From Niameybacter massiliensis (GTDB taxonomy: Bacteria; Bacillota; Clostridia; Lachnospirales; Cellulosilyticaceae), in contig NZ_LN875035.1 of NCBI RefSeq assembly GCF_001282685.1, positions 1,970,001 through 2,034,000 of the forward strand: DNA of 64,000 nucleotides, written 5' to 3'. The translations under genes and the position numbers were made by a program. A model generated the notes under the pieces. That model ran no database searches. It was not told where the DNA came from and was given only the letters and a program-made list of their open reading frames with translations. How positions within the stretch are numbered: the stretch's first letter is position 1; the number at the start of each line of letters is the position of its first letter. This document shows positions 34,395-44,009 of the stretch, in pieces.

Positions 34395-37300
34395 TTACTT
34401 ATTCTTAATTTTCATTGCTACTTCTACTAAATCTTTAATATCAATAATTCCATCCTTATTGATATCTACATGTTTAATTGCATTCCAGTTAGGATCTGAG
34501 TTTACTTTTCTGTAGTAGTATGCTATAAGAGCAAGGTCGGCTACATCTATTGTGCTATCCTTATTAACATCTAAAATATCTCCTGGTTGTAGATCATTTT
34601 CAATGATAATTGTATGTTCTTTTGCTTCTAGCGTTTCTGCATTACTTCCTACTACATCCCCTTCTTTGATAACACCTACACATCCTGCCACTTGCATCTT
34701 TGTACTTTTCTTACTCTCTTCTTTTACCTTAAAATTAAGATTCATAAGTAATTTATCCGATGACACACCACCATCTGGCGTCACAGTAAAGATGTGTAGT
34801 AATCCTTCTGTTGTCTCATCATCTATTAGCACCTCTACGGTATCATTTAACATTTCATACCCTACATATTCTACAAGTCCCTTGTCATAGGTGACATAGA
34901 TTTCTTGAGCATAGATTGCCTTATCCTTTGCATCAATCCCAATACCTAATTGGTAGTCCTCACCTGCATATACCTTTTCTTCGCCAACTGTATAAAATAC
35001 TGGTGCTTCACTTATAATCACAAGAGACTCTTTTGCTCTAGTTAAAGTTGCAAATGCATCAGCTACTTCTCCCTGCGTCGCATAAATATTTTGCATGCAT
35101 ATTTTTGCTTCTTGAAGTGCCTTATTCAACACTTCTACACTGGGTTTAGTGTATATAGAAGTATCCATTCCTTCGACTTCCTCTATAAGTGCTAGCAATG
35201 CAGTCTTATCTACTTCTTCTGGAATAATTTGTGGAGCACTCATCACTTCAAACTCATGTAATAAAATAGCTGTATGTCCAGCACTTGCATTCTTTGGCAT
35301 CCAAATGCGTACATATTTTGCATCTACCTCATCAAATACAAACTCTGATTTGCCATTTACATGATTGGTTTGTGTTGCAACAGTTTGGAAACTTTCTTCC
35401 TCTCCTGTTGTAGATACTTGGATTTCATAAGTATTAGGTACATAGGTCGTGCCCCATCCATTCCAATATAAATTCACTGTATCAATACGTGTCACCTTAT
35501 CTAATTCTACTTGAATCCATAAGTTACTTTCTCTGTAATTATTTACATTCGCATCATTTGACCATGCTAATTTTGATGTTGTATCTGTATTTCCATTAAC
35601 TACATATTCTGTAAGGTAGCCATTAGCTGTATCCGTACTACTTGCTACTACATTTTTGCCTAATGCTACATTAGTAGCTGGTATTGTTTCACCAGGTATT
35701 TTTTCAAATACAGCTGCTACAATAATATCTTTATCAATGGCTTCTATGATATAGGTATTATTTGTGACCGGGTACTGCATACCATTAATATTTAATGCTT
35801 TACAATAATAACCTGTTTCTGGCACTGCTGTAATAGTTACTTCTTTACCTCTTTTTACACTGTCGCCACTTTCGATGATTATACCCTCACTACTTGCTAC
35901 TAATACGCCCTGATCACTAGCAAGTAAATCCACCTTAGCAATGGCACTTGAACCATCTTCTTGAAGGGTGTGTACCATAAAAGCATCTAGTAACATTTGT
36001 GTTTTAGAATCACCATTTACAGTACGAATATTTGTCATACGTATACGGTAGTCCCCATATTCTAATCCTGTTTTCTTATATGGAAAATAGAATGGTTTTG
36101 TGCTTTGGGATAGACAGCTCACTACTGTACGTTCTATCTCTTGTGTTGTTCCATCTTCTAGTATTTGATAAAGCTCTACTAATATATCACCTTTATTGCC
36201 TCTTTGTTCACTCATAATTTCAATACCAGTTCCCGTGAAATCTAGCTCAGCCGATCCCCCATAGCTTCCCACTGGTCCAGAATAGTTTTGGAAATGCACA
36301 GATTTACGGTAAGATTCTGTTTCACTAGAATGTGCATACTTTTCCATATCCGTATACTTAATTGCTGGGTCAAGATTATCTACATAATAGGCTCCAAGTG
36401 GTGGTTGTGGTGCCACTACAGTGCCTGGTACTCCTACATTAGGTACCTCTATGTCAGCATTTCCACTTGCTAAATGTAGCATTGCATGACGTAATGCACG
36501 ATAATCCTCTATATCTTGTAGATAGGTTCCATTTGGATGAGAAACAGCTCTATCTAAAATTTCTTGTGTTTTCACATCATCTGTTTGCTTGGCTAATTGG
36601 AATAGTTCCCAATCCTCTATCCCATCTCTTTGTCCTTCATAACGAATACTACTTAAAATATCATTCTTCTCCACATCTGGATAAACCATATAACAATCGC
36701 CATCATCTGCATATCCTATATTCCACACATTAAATGCCCAGTGCAAATAGCCCGTCGCATTGACCTGTGCTTCATACCAAAAGAGCATGGGATAAGTTGT
36801 ATCAGGTTGCCCCACAAAACGATTTAACCACGGCTTAGTTGGCGATACACATACATACACCCAGAAATCTTGCCCTTGATCTTGAAGGTTCTGATAAATA
36901 CCTTCGTTGCCTGGAATAAATTTTAGTTGTGGCACTTGTATATCTGTATAATCTGTATAAGGTTTATTACGTGTAGCTCCCGTCATATCTGCATCAAATA
37001 TCTTTACATTTTTAATTGCTTCCCCTGTTTCATTTCTAACAACTAAGTATTCTCTTGTAAGCTGTGCATAATATACCCATAAATTAGTTGCTGTTGGCTC
37101 ATCATAAAGTTGTTGTGACCAAATATCAAACAAGGTTTCTTTATCTGTACCAGCAAACTGAGGATACTTTGTAATATCATAGGATTCAATGTGTTGGGCT
37201 AAGGCTGGTAGGTATTGTTTATACCAATTATCTTTTTCTTTATCTAATCCATTACCCATAGAGTATCTATCCCAGGTAAATACAGCATTTCCATTCCCAT

Positions 37301-38276
37301 CGTCTTTCAACATAACATCTTTTTCATGATAGCCATAGTGAATATTCGCAATGCTCGTCATGCCATTACTTAGCCATAAATCAATATACTTATCAAATAA
37401 AGTCCAGTCAAAAGTATAAGTGCCCTTTTCATCTATTGTTGTATCCGCTGCATCTAGCATAGCTACAGTATGTATCAGTACAGAATTTTGACGATGCTCA
37501 ATCATACTCTGAGCCCAATTATTAACAATTTCATAGAAGTCTGTACTAAAATCTAGTCCTTCTGGTGTTCTTATAACATCCTCTACTTCATAATAAGTTT
37601 TAAATACATTCCATTCTGTATAGTACCCCTGCACAATATCGCTCATCCAATTGTAGTAGGTAAATCCTGCATCCTTTATCTTCGGAACCGTTGCACTAAA
37701 TACTTCAACTTCTATTGGTACTTCAATATCTCCTAATGTTGTTTCAACCACAGCCATTCCCGTATATGTTCCTGGCATTATTCCTTCTGGAATATAGGCT
37801 TTAATATAAATGGGTTGATTTTTTCCTTTTGTTACTTCTATATCCTTAGCATTTGATAGAGGATCTGGTATGCCACTATACGGATAGAGTGGTTTACCAT
37901 GTTGTCCCCATTGTCCCGCTGTATTGGTTAACATATCAAATTGATAAAGTGCAAAATTATAGCTTAAATTTGAACTTTCAATTGTTTGTACGCCATTTGT
38001 TAAATCGGATAACCGTACATTGTTAATGGTAAAACCTTGTGTCTCTGATTTTAAAACAATTTGCCCTGTTTCCCATTCGTTACGTGCTGCTTGCAACTTA
38101 ATCTCTCTATTAGGAGTTACCGGAGCCGCTTGTGTATCATAATACCTGGTTAATCCATCTCCTATCCAATAAGTAAGATCAACTGTATCCGCATAGACAA
38201 CTCCCCCTAGACTTGTGCATGTCATAAACGCTGCTACTGTTGCTGCTACTATTTTTTGCTTCATTCTTTTTACCAT
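34395..38276 (-). CDS. Secreted GH123-like (DUF4091) glycosidase with FIVAR, cohesin and dockerin
   Basis: 1293 residues. Signal peptide (1-29), an N-terminal beta domain (about 31-200), and a barrel (about 205-605) with DUF4091-type sequence; SQQLYDEP (388-394) carries the Asp-Glu pair (D392, E393) that GH123 beta-N-acetylgalactosaminidases use, and RYEGQRDGIEDWEL (545-558) is the family's late motif. Then a jelly-roll-like carbohydrate-binding domain (about 628-770), a beta repeat (about 780-860), an F5/8C domain (about 865-1013), a FIVAR domain (1022-1087), a cohesin (about 1093-1227) and a type I dockerin (1233-1290; DVNKDSTIDVADL, DINKDGIIDIKDL). It probably removes terminal hexosamines from host-type glycans. 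The FIVAR-cohesin-dockerin tail recalls Clostridium perfringens glycosidase toxins. Exact substrate is inferred. Confidence 0.85.
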   Translation of the reverse strand: MVKRMKQKIVAATVAAFMTCTSLGGVVYADTVDLTYWIGDGLTRYYDTQAAPVTPNREIKLQAARNEWETGQIVLKSETQGFTINNVRLSDLTNGVQTIESSNLSYNFALYQFDMLTNTAGQWGQHGKPLYPYSGIPDPLSNAKDIEVTKGKNQPIYIKAYIPEGIMPGTYTGMAVVETTLGDIEVPIEVEVFSATVPKIKDAGFTYYNWMSDIVQGYYTEWNVFKTYYEVEDVIRTPEGLDFSTDFYEIVNNWAQSMIEHRQNSVLIHTVAMLDAADTTIDEKGTYTFDWTLFDKYIDLWLSNGMTSIANIHYGYHEKDVMLKDDGNGNAVFTWDRYSMGNGLDKEKDNWYKQYLPALAQHIESYDITKYPQFAGTDKETLFDIWSQQLYDEPTATNLWVYYAQLTREYLVVRNETGEAIKNVKIFDADMTGATRNKPYTDYTDIQVPQLKFIPGNEGIYQNLQDQGQDFWVYVCVSPTKPWLNRFVGQPDTTYPMLFWYEAQVNATGYLHWAFNVWNIGYADDGDCYMVYPDVEKNDILSSIRYEGQRDGIEDWELFQLAKQTDDVKTQEILDRAVSHPNGTYLQDIEDYRALRHAMLHLASGNADIEVPNVGVPGTVVAPQPPLGAYYVDNLDPAIKYTDMEKYAHSSETESYRKSVHFQNYSGPVGSYGGSAELDFTGTGIEIMSEQRGNKGDILVELYQILEDGTTQEIERTVVSCLSQSTKPFYFPYKKTGLEYGDYRIRMTNIRTVNGDSKTQMLLDAFMVHTLQEDGSSAIAKVDLLASDQGVLVASSEGIIIESGDSVKRGKEVTITAVPETGYYCKALNINGMQYPVTNNTYIIEAIDKDIIVAAVFEKIPGETIPATNVALGKNVVASSTDTANGYLTEYVVNGNTDTTSKLAWSNDANVNNYRESNLWIQVELDKVTRIDTVNLYWNGWGTTYVPNTYEIQVSTTGEEESFQTVATQTNHVNGKSEFVFDEVDAKYVRIWMPKNASAGHTAILLHEFEVMSAPQIIPEEVDKTALLALIEEVEGMDTSIYTKPSVEVLNKALQEAKICMQNIYATQGEVADAFATLTRAKESLVIISEAPVFYTVGEEKVYAGEDYQLGIGIDAKDKAIYAQEIYVTYDKGLVEYVGYEMLNDTVEVLIDDETTEGLLHIFTVTPDGGVSSDKLLMNLNFKVKEESKKSTKMQVAGCVGVIKEGDVVGSNAETLEAKEHTIIIENDLQPGDILDVNKDSTIDVADLALIAYYYRKVNSDPNWNAIKHVDINKDGIIDIKDLVEVAMKIKNK

Positions 38277-38439
38277 TTTACATCCCCTTCCTTTTTACCT
38301 TCAATTTGTACAGTAACCTCTAAAATAAGTGCTCATATGTTTTATGGAGTACTATTCTTCCTAATTTTACCAATTATTTACTTTTCATACCATATTTTGA
38401 ATCTTACTTGATATCTCTTCTCCTTCATGGCTACTTTCT

Positions 38440-38465
38440 TTTCAGTTGCGTTCAGTTTTGTTCAT
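38440..38465 (-). promoter_or_regulatory. Putative DeoR-type operator upstream of the GH123-like gene
   Basis: Three direct copies of the hexamer (T/G)TTCA(G/T), starting at 38440, 38450 and 38460, exactly 10 bases apart and 165 bases upstream of the gene. The same three-copy, 10-base array occurs before the DeoR gene at 43129-43154. Confidence 0.55.
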
Positions 38466-38483
38466 TTATATTAGGAGCACACT

Positions 38484-38514
38484 AAAGCCCCCAAACTTTA
38501 AGTTTGAGGGCTTT
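38484..38514 (-). terminator. Hairpin after the fucosidase gene
   Basis: An inverted repeat of about 15 bases built on AAAGCCC(C)CCAAACTT lies just beyond the stop at 38523. The T run on the minus strand is short, so termination may be partial. Confidence 0.6.
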
Positions 38515-38522
38515 TATAATGC

Positions 38523-39749
38523 TTATTTATTCTCTTTATTAAATACAGCTACACGAATAACCCAACTTTCTCCATATTGGAAAGGTGTAGGTTCTATAAC
38601 TAACAACCCTTTTTCTCTATCTTGTGCAAATGCTACAGATGCTTCATTATCTAGCCATTTACCTTCTTTAAGTTCATGCTGTACATTGGTAAAAGTACTA
38701 TATTGACGTTCGGTGAGCTTAATCACATTTTGATCTCCCCATGTAGGAATATCATGTAAGAACAAATAGACCTTATCTTTTGTTTCTAAAGCAAAATCTT
38801 TGCCATAACCTTTGATCGCACATACCTGTCCTTCAAAAAATGCATCTTCGTTCTTTTGCACCCATTTGCCTATTGCTTCTAAATAACCTTCATGCAATAA
38901 AGGCTGACTGCCATCTAACTTTGTAAAAATCCCAAGAAGGAAGTTTCCACCTACTCTTCTACAAGCAACCATGGCTTCTAAAATCTGCTTCATAGACTTG
39001 ACATTGATATCTGTTGCAATGCCCCAATGTTCACATATCGGGTAACACATCTCACCCATATACTCTTTTTCCATCTCACTACAGTCTAGTTTTTGTGGAT
39101 GACCTTGCTCAAAGGTTACACAATCTATTTCTTCATGTCCAAATACCCCTTGGGCTTCTAATCCCGTATTATTAATAATGATTGCATGAGGTTGATATTT
39201 ACGTATAATTCCATAAAGTACATCAAGCTCCCATGCACCTGCAGGCTTACTCCAGTTACCATCTAACCAAAATCCACCAATTTCTCCGTAGTGACAACAA
39301 AGAATTTCTATAGAATCTCTTAAATACTGTAAGTATGCTGGAAAATCTCTATCAAAATCAGGATGATGCCAATCTACCGTTGTATGATATAAAAATGGCA
39401 TAATATCCGCTTCATGACATGCATCTACAAATTCTTTTACAATATCTTTTCCATTTGGTGTATGCATCACATCATAATCTGTCAATCCACGGGTATCATA
39501 TAATGAAAAACCGTCATGATGCCTGGTTGTAAATGTGATATACTTTGCACCTGAAATTTTAGCAGCATGGATTACTTTCTTTGCATCAAAACTACTATAA
39601 TCTAGTTCCAATGCCTTTTTTTCATAGTTTTCTGGGTCATGTTGTCTTAAATTCATTACCCATTCACCATTCTCATATTGTACATAAGCACCATAATGTA
39701 CAAATAGGCCAAATCCACGCTTTTGAAATTGTTTAATTCTTTCTTCCAT
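38523..39749 (-). CDS. Cytoplasmic GH29-type alpha-L-fucosidase
   Basis: 408 residues, no signal peptide. GH29 features are FGLFVHYGAY near residue 13, YITFTTRHHDGFSLYDT near 70, and IGGFWLDGNW near 158, which holds the nucleophilic Asp. VGGNFLLGIF near 288 is a late family motif. GH29 enzymes split terminal alpha-linked L-fucose from oligosaccharides. It is the last gene of the ABC importer operon, so it probably acts on imported fucosylated fragments. AGGAGG lies 6 bases before ATG. Confidence 0.9.
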   Translation of the reverse strand: MEERIKQFQKRGFGLFVHYGAYVQYENGEWVMNLRQHDPENYEKKALELDYSSFDAKKVIHAAKISGAKYITFTTRHHDGFSLYDTRGLTDYDVMHTPNGKDIVKEFVDACHEADIMPFLYHTTVDWHHPDFDRDFPAYLQYLRDSIEILCCHYGEIGGFWLDGNWSKPAGAWELDVLYGIIRKYQPHAIIINNTGLEAQGVFGHEEIDCVTFEQGHPQKLDCSEMEKEYMGEMCYPICEHWGIATDINVKSMKQILEAMVACRRVGGNFLLGIFTKLDGSQPLLHEGYLEAIGKWVQKNEDAFFEGQVCAIKGYGKDFALETKDKVYLFLHDIPTWGDQNVIKLTERQYSTFTNVQHELKEGKWLDNEASVAFAQDREKGLLVIEPTPFQYGESWVIRVAVFNKENK

Positions 39750-39767
39750 TTTTTCCTCCTATTTTAT

Positions 39768-40625
39768 CTAGCCTTTTACTCCGCCACCTGTTACACCTGC
39801 TATAATCTTATCTGATAAGAATAAATAGAGAATAAAAGTTGGCAAAAATACAATAACTACTGCTGCAAACATAGCTGCCCAATCTCCTGAGTACTTCATA
39901 GATTGCACCATAGAGTACAACCCTACTGCTACTGGCTTTAGCTTAACATCGTCAATCAATATGTATGAAATAAAATACTCATTCCAGATAGTAATAAAGT
40001 TAAATACAAGCAAAGTGATTACACCTGGCTGTGCTAATGGAAACATAATACTCCAAAATGTTTTAATAGGTCCACATCCATCTATAGCTGCCGCTTCTTC
40101 AAAATCTCCTGGCAATGATTGAAAAAAGCTATAAAGGAAAAATACTGTAAAAGGAACCGTCATACAGATGTATAAGAAAATAATTGTTATTCTATTATTC
40201 GTTACACCCAGTTTAGAAAGTGTTGAGTAAAGAGGTAAGATGATCATAATAACCGGAATACTCATACCTACTACAAACATATTAAGACATAAGCTTCTTC
40301 CTTTAAAACGTGCTCTCGCTAATGCATAAGAGGCTGGTGCACCTACCAAAATGACCCCAATACTTGCTACACATGTATAAATGACTGAGTTCATAAAGTA
40401 CTTTGCAACATTATGTGAAAAGAGTGCATTCTTATAGTTTACAAAGTTTATCCCACTTTCAAATTTCAACATAGTTCCATTGAATATTTCTTTTGTTGTG
40501 GAGAAGGAAGCTAAAACAACCCAACCTATCATGATAAAAATAAAAACGGTCCATACTATGAGCAGGAGATAAGCTGGAGCCAATGCAAGTTGTTTTTTTT
40601 CTTTCATTTTTATTAAGTTTTTCAT
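39768..40625 (-). CDS. CUT1-type ABC sugar transporter permease (MalG-like)
   Basis: 285 residues with six membrane helices. The cytoplasmic EAA loop, EEAAAIDGCGPIKTFWSIMFPLA, contacts the ATPase. No ATPase gene is present, which is usual for CUT1 systems that share an MsmX-type ATPase. It lies 11 bases after the partner permease gene. AGGGGGG precedes ATG. Confidence 0.93.
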   Translation of the reverse strand: MKNLIKMKEKKQLALAPAYLLLIVWTVFIFIMIGWVVLASFSTTKEIFNGTMLKFESGINFVNYKNALFSHNVAKYFMNSVIYTCVASIGVILVGAPASYALARARFKGRSLCLNMFVVGMSIPVIMIILPLYSTLSKLGVTNNRITIIFLYICMTVPFTVFFLYSFFQSLPGDFEEAAAIDGCGPIKTFWSIMFPLAQPGVITLLVFNFITIWNEYFISYILIDDVKLKPVAVGLYSMVQSMKYSGDWAAMFAAVVIVFLPTFILYLFLSDKIIAGVTGGGVKG

Positions 40626-40636
40626 GTGCTTCCCCC

Positions 40637-41542
40637 CTAGAATTCAATTTCTGAATCTTTTAATACAAAGTTTACAATACTAAACACAATCACAATAATA
40701 ATTGATAAAACAACGCCAATGGCTGCACCTGCTCCAACATTGATCTCCGTTGTTCCCCGACTTCCACCAAATACTAATTGATACATATAGACCATTGGTG
40801 TAATCGTTCCTTCTGATAAGTCAAATGGCGTAAATACTTGTGTCCAAATAAAGAAACCAACTACAATAACTGTCCATAGCGTAATAACTGATTTAATAAC
40901 ATCTTTTAACAAGGGTAAGCTAATAGAGAAAAATCTACGCCATACACCAGCACCTTCTATCATGGCTGCTTCATAGTAGGTATCCGGTATACGTTCAATA
41001 CCTGCTATGAAAATTAACATAAAGTACCCTACAATCCCAAAGGAAAAAGCAACTACCATACACATAAAGATATTTTGAGGTGATGTCCATTGTGCATTAA
41101 CCATCTTTTCAATTCCCAATAACTTACCTATTGATTTGAGTAACCCAAACTTTGCACTATATACGTATTGCACCCACATGGTCCCTAATGCAACTGCTGA
41201 TACAACATTAGGTAAATAAATAATCGCACGCCAAAACCCCTTAAGTTTCACACCAGATGTCAATATAATGGCAAATAGCATAGCAAATAGCAAAGATAAA
41301 ACACCACCAATACTCCAGATCCCTGCAATATTTCGAAGAGAAATTCTAAACATACGTGATGCAAAAAGGGTTTTATAATTATGAATCCCTATCCATTTCC
41401 AACTAGAAATGGGGTCTGCAATATTATTTACCTGACTAAAGCTCATACCTGTTGTTACAATGATGGGATATAAAAACATAATGATAAAGCATATTAAAGC
41501 TGGAGCTAAAAATATACAGAGTGTCTTTTTATCCATTTTCAT
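40637..41542 (-). CDS. CUT1-type ABC sugar transporter permease (MalF-like)
   Basis: 301 residues with six membrane helices and the EAA loop YEAAMIEGAGVWRRFFSISLP. The start at 41542 is used because GGAGAG lies 8 bases upstream; the open frame runs 34 codons further into the upstream hairpin and gene without a site. It follows the binding-protein gene across an intercistronic hairpin. Confidence 0.92.
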   Translation of the reverse strand: MKMDKKTLCIFLAPALICFIIMFLYPIIVTTGMSFSQVNNIADPISSWKWIGIHNYKTLFASRMFRISLRNIAGIWSIGGVLSLLFAMLFAIILTSGVKLKGFWRAIIYLPNVVSAVALGTMWVQYVYSAKFGLLKSIGKLLGIEKMVNAQWTSPQNIFMCMVVAFSFGIVGYFMLIFIAGIERIPDTYYEAAMIEGAGVWRRFFSISLPLLKDVIKSVITLWTVIVVGFFIWTQVFTPFDLSEGTITPMVYMYQLVFGGSRGTTEINVGAGAAIGVVLSIIIVIVFSIVNFVLKDSEIEF

Positions 41543-41565
41543 TTTAATCACTCTCCATTTTACCC

Positions 41566-41609
41566 TTTTCAAAGAGAAACGTATCAAATGATACGTCTCT
41601 TTGAAAAAG
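41566..41609 (-). other. Intercistronic hairpin after the binding-protein gene
   Basis: A long inverted repeat (outer arm CTTTTCAAAGAGA, inner AACGTATCA) lies between the solute-binding protein stop and the permease start. Such stems often stabilise or partly terminate mRNA, so the binding protein is made in excess. Confidence 0.7.
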
Positions 41610-41633
41610 TCATTTATTCTATTTAGTCTTGGT

Positions 41634-42968
41634 TTACATACCAACCATACGATCTACAAATTGTTGTGGTGTGATTTTCCCACTAATTAACTCTGTAAAT
41701 GCTGCACTAATTGTTGCTGCTAAATCCCCATTATCTTCCATACCACCACTCCATGGTAGCCATTCTTCTGTTCCTATAAATACTTCTTTTGCATCTACTA
41801 ACTGTGCTGGCCACACACTATTGATACCTGATGGAATACCATAAGTTGCTTCTGCAATTTTCCCATCCCATTCTCCTGTTGTTAAGTAAGCAATGAAGTC
41901 AAACGCTGTATCTTGATTTCCACTGTTTTTATTAATATAGAATGCTTGAGAAGCATAGTTAGCTGCTTTAGGATTTCCTTCTCCATTTGGTACACTTGGG
42001 AATTGGAATTGCCCCCATGGGAAGTCTGGACCTGTAACAGGCATTAATTCATTAACTAACCAAGTTGCATTAAGATACATAGATGCTGCATTATTTGCTA
42101 AGTCTTGTTGACCTGCTGGGAAGATATTAGAACTTACATTTGGATGGAAGTAACCTTTTTGAGCTAGTTCAGCATAAGCTTCTGCCATTTGTAAAACAGC
42201 TGGATCTTTCCACATTTCATCATTATTTTCTGTTACTAATTGAGATACCCAATCTCCACCTTTAGCTCTTGCTAAGTAGTATCCTGGTAATGCTAACATA
42301 TAAGCATCATCTACAGTAAGCGGTGCATAACCTGCTGCCTTTAATTTCTCACAAGCTCCTAAGAACTCCTCCCAAGTAGCTGGTAAGGCAGTGATTCCTG
42401 CTTTTTCAAAATGATCTTTGTTGTAGAACATACATTGTACATAAGGTTGATAAGGAATTCCATTTAACTCACCTTCTTTTGAATATACTTTTGCAGTGTC
42501 TACAGTTGCTTTTAAAACAACCTCTTCATAAGCTTTTCCATCTGTAGATGGATAACTTTGCTTAAAGTAGTCTGTTACATCTAATACATGGTCGATAGTT
42601 GCTGGCAATACCACATTAAGAGGACCATCATAAATGTCTATTTTTTCACCAGCATTTAATTTTGCTGGAATGATTTTGTTAATCTCTCTCCCTTGCCAGT
42701 TGATGTTAATTGTTACATTTTCATTTTCTTCCATATATTGCTTAGCTGCTTGACCAATCACTTGTCCCTGAGGCTCTGCTTCATTCCACATAGACCAATA
42801 AGTTAGTTCAATTTTATCTGTTGGTGTTGTTGTATCTACTTTCTCTGTAGTAGTGGTCGTTGTTTTTTCTGTTTCCGTCGTAGTGGCTGGTTTTGGTTCT
42901 GTTGTACTACATCCCACTGCTCCTGCTGATATACAAACTGCCATTCCTAATGCAAAAAACTTTCTCAT
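41634..42968 (-). CDS. ABC transporter sugar-binding lipoprotein
   Basis: 444 residues. The leader ends in a lipobox, SAGAVGC, with the lipid-bearing Cys at about residue 20, then a Thr-rich linker. The body is a family 1 solute-binding protein (ELTYWSMWNEAEPQGQVI, ATWEEFLGACEKLKAAGY). It should catch oligosaccharides outside the membrane and hand them to the two permeases. First gene of the operon divergent from the DeoR gene. AGGGGG precedes ATG. Confidence 0.92.
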   Translation of the reverse strand: MRKFFALGMAVCISAGAVGCSTTEPKPATTTETEKTTTTTTEKVDTTTPTDKIELTYWSMWNEAEPQGQVIGQAAKQYMEENENVTININWQGREINKIIPAKLNAGEKIDIYDGPLNVVLPATIDHVLDVTDYFKQSYPSTDGKAYEEVVLKATVDTAKVYSKEGELNGIPYQPYVQCMFYNKDHFEKAGITALPATWEEFLGACEKLKAAGYAPLTVDDAYMLALPGYYLARAKGGDWVSQLVTENNDEMWKDPAVLQMAEAYAELAQKGYFHPNVSSNIFPAGQQDLANNAASMYLNATWLVNELMPVTGPDFPWGQFQFPSVPNGEGNPKAANYASQAFYINKNSGNQDTAFDFIAYLTTGEWDGKIAEATYGIPSGINSVWPAQLVDAKEVFIGTEEWLPWSGGMEDNGDLAATISAAFTELISGKITPQQFVDRMVGM

Positions 42969-43128
42969 TACTATTCCCCCTCTGAATTTGTGTTTTTACC
43001 TAGTTAATTTGTACTTATACAGCTCTTTTTTGGTAATTATGTATGTGTTGAAATTATACCAATATCGTTCTATTTTTGATATACTTTGCATACAATTTGA
43101 CTATTTGCTACTTATAATTGTATAATTA

Positions 43129-43154
43129 GTTCAGAATCATTCATTTTTGTTCAG
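43129..43154. promoter_or_regulatory. Putative DeoR operator between regulator and ABC operon
   Basis: GTTCAG (43129), ATTCAT (43139) and GTTCAG (43149) form three direct repeats with an exact 10-base period, the helical-turn spacing seen with DeoR-family operators. The last copy abuts the GGAGG site of the regulator gene, so binding could also repress its own synthesis. A TATAAT for the ABC operon lies at 43053-43058 on the minus strand. Confidence 0.6.
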
Positions 43155-43166
43155 GAGGTATATTAC

Positions 43167-43913
43167 ATGCAACGTAGTGAAAAGATTTTAGACTTACTAG
43201 CAATACATAGAACCATGTCCATTCATCAACTTAAGGAAGAACTTTTTTGCAGTACTTCTTCTTTACGTCGTGATTTAATTGACTTAGAGGCAACAGGTTC
43301 TATTCGACGTATTAGGGGAGGCGCTACCTTAGTAAGTGGGACAAATTTCGACTACTCATCTCAATTTAGAAATAATCTTCAAGTTAAAGAAAAAGAACAT
43401 ATTGCAGATATTGCACGTGATTTTGTAACCAATGGCATGTCTTTATTCTTAGACTCTAGCAGCACCGTTATAAAACTTTGTCCTTATTTAGACGAATTAC
43501 GCAATATAACAGTTGCCACTAACGGCCTACATACCTCTTTACTTTTAGGTAACTCTACTCATATTAATACCTTTATTACTGGTGGGCAGCTACTTAATCG
43601 CTCTGCTACCCTATTAGGAGAAGAAGCAACTGATTGGATTACTCATATGAAAGCAGATCTTGCCTTTATTTCTTGTAGAGGCGTAGATGCTGATGGTATT
43701 TATGATGCAGATATTCGACAAGCCAAAATTAAACAAGCTATGTTAATGAATGCTAAAAAAACAATTCTACTCGTTGACCATACAAAAATAGGCACCCACT
43801 TTTTTCATCGAATCTGTACCTTCTCTCAGCTACATGCAATTGTTACAGATCAAGAACCTTCGGAAACACTCAAGCTGGCAATAGAAAACCAAGGCTGCCT
43901 ACTGCTTTATTAA
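43167..43913 (+). CDS. DeoR/GlpR-family sugar-responsive repressor
   Basis: 248 residues. The helix-turn-helix (about 1-57) is family-typical: ILDLLAIHRTMSIHQLKEELFCSTSSLRRDLIDLEATGSIRRIRGGA. The effector domain (about 75-235) has LFLDSSSTVIKLCPYL and VDHTKIGTHFFHRIC, the usual sugar-phosphate pocket elements. It is divergent from the ABC importer-fucosidase operon and is its likely repressor, released by a phosphorylated sugar. AGGAGG lies upstream. Confidence 0.92.
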   Translation: MQRSEKILDLLAIHRTMSIHQLKEELFCSTSSLRRDLIDLEATGSIRRIRGGATLVSGTNFDYSSQFRNNLQVKEKEHIADIARDFVTNGMSLFLDSSSTVIKLCPYLDELRNITVATNGLHTSLLLGNSTHINTFITGGQLLNRSATLLGEEATDWITHMKADLAFISCRGVDADGIYDADIRQAKIKQAMLMNAKKTILLVDHTKIGTHFFHRICTFSQLHAIVTDQEPSETLKLAIENQGCLLLY

Positions 43914-44009
43914 TGCAATTTATGACATCTATACAAGTAAAGGTAGCTTGCTAATCCACTCAATTATTGTTAGACTATTCTATATAATATATCAAAAGAG
44001 GTGTATGTG

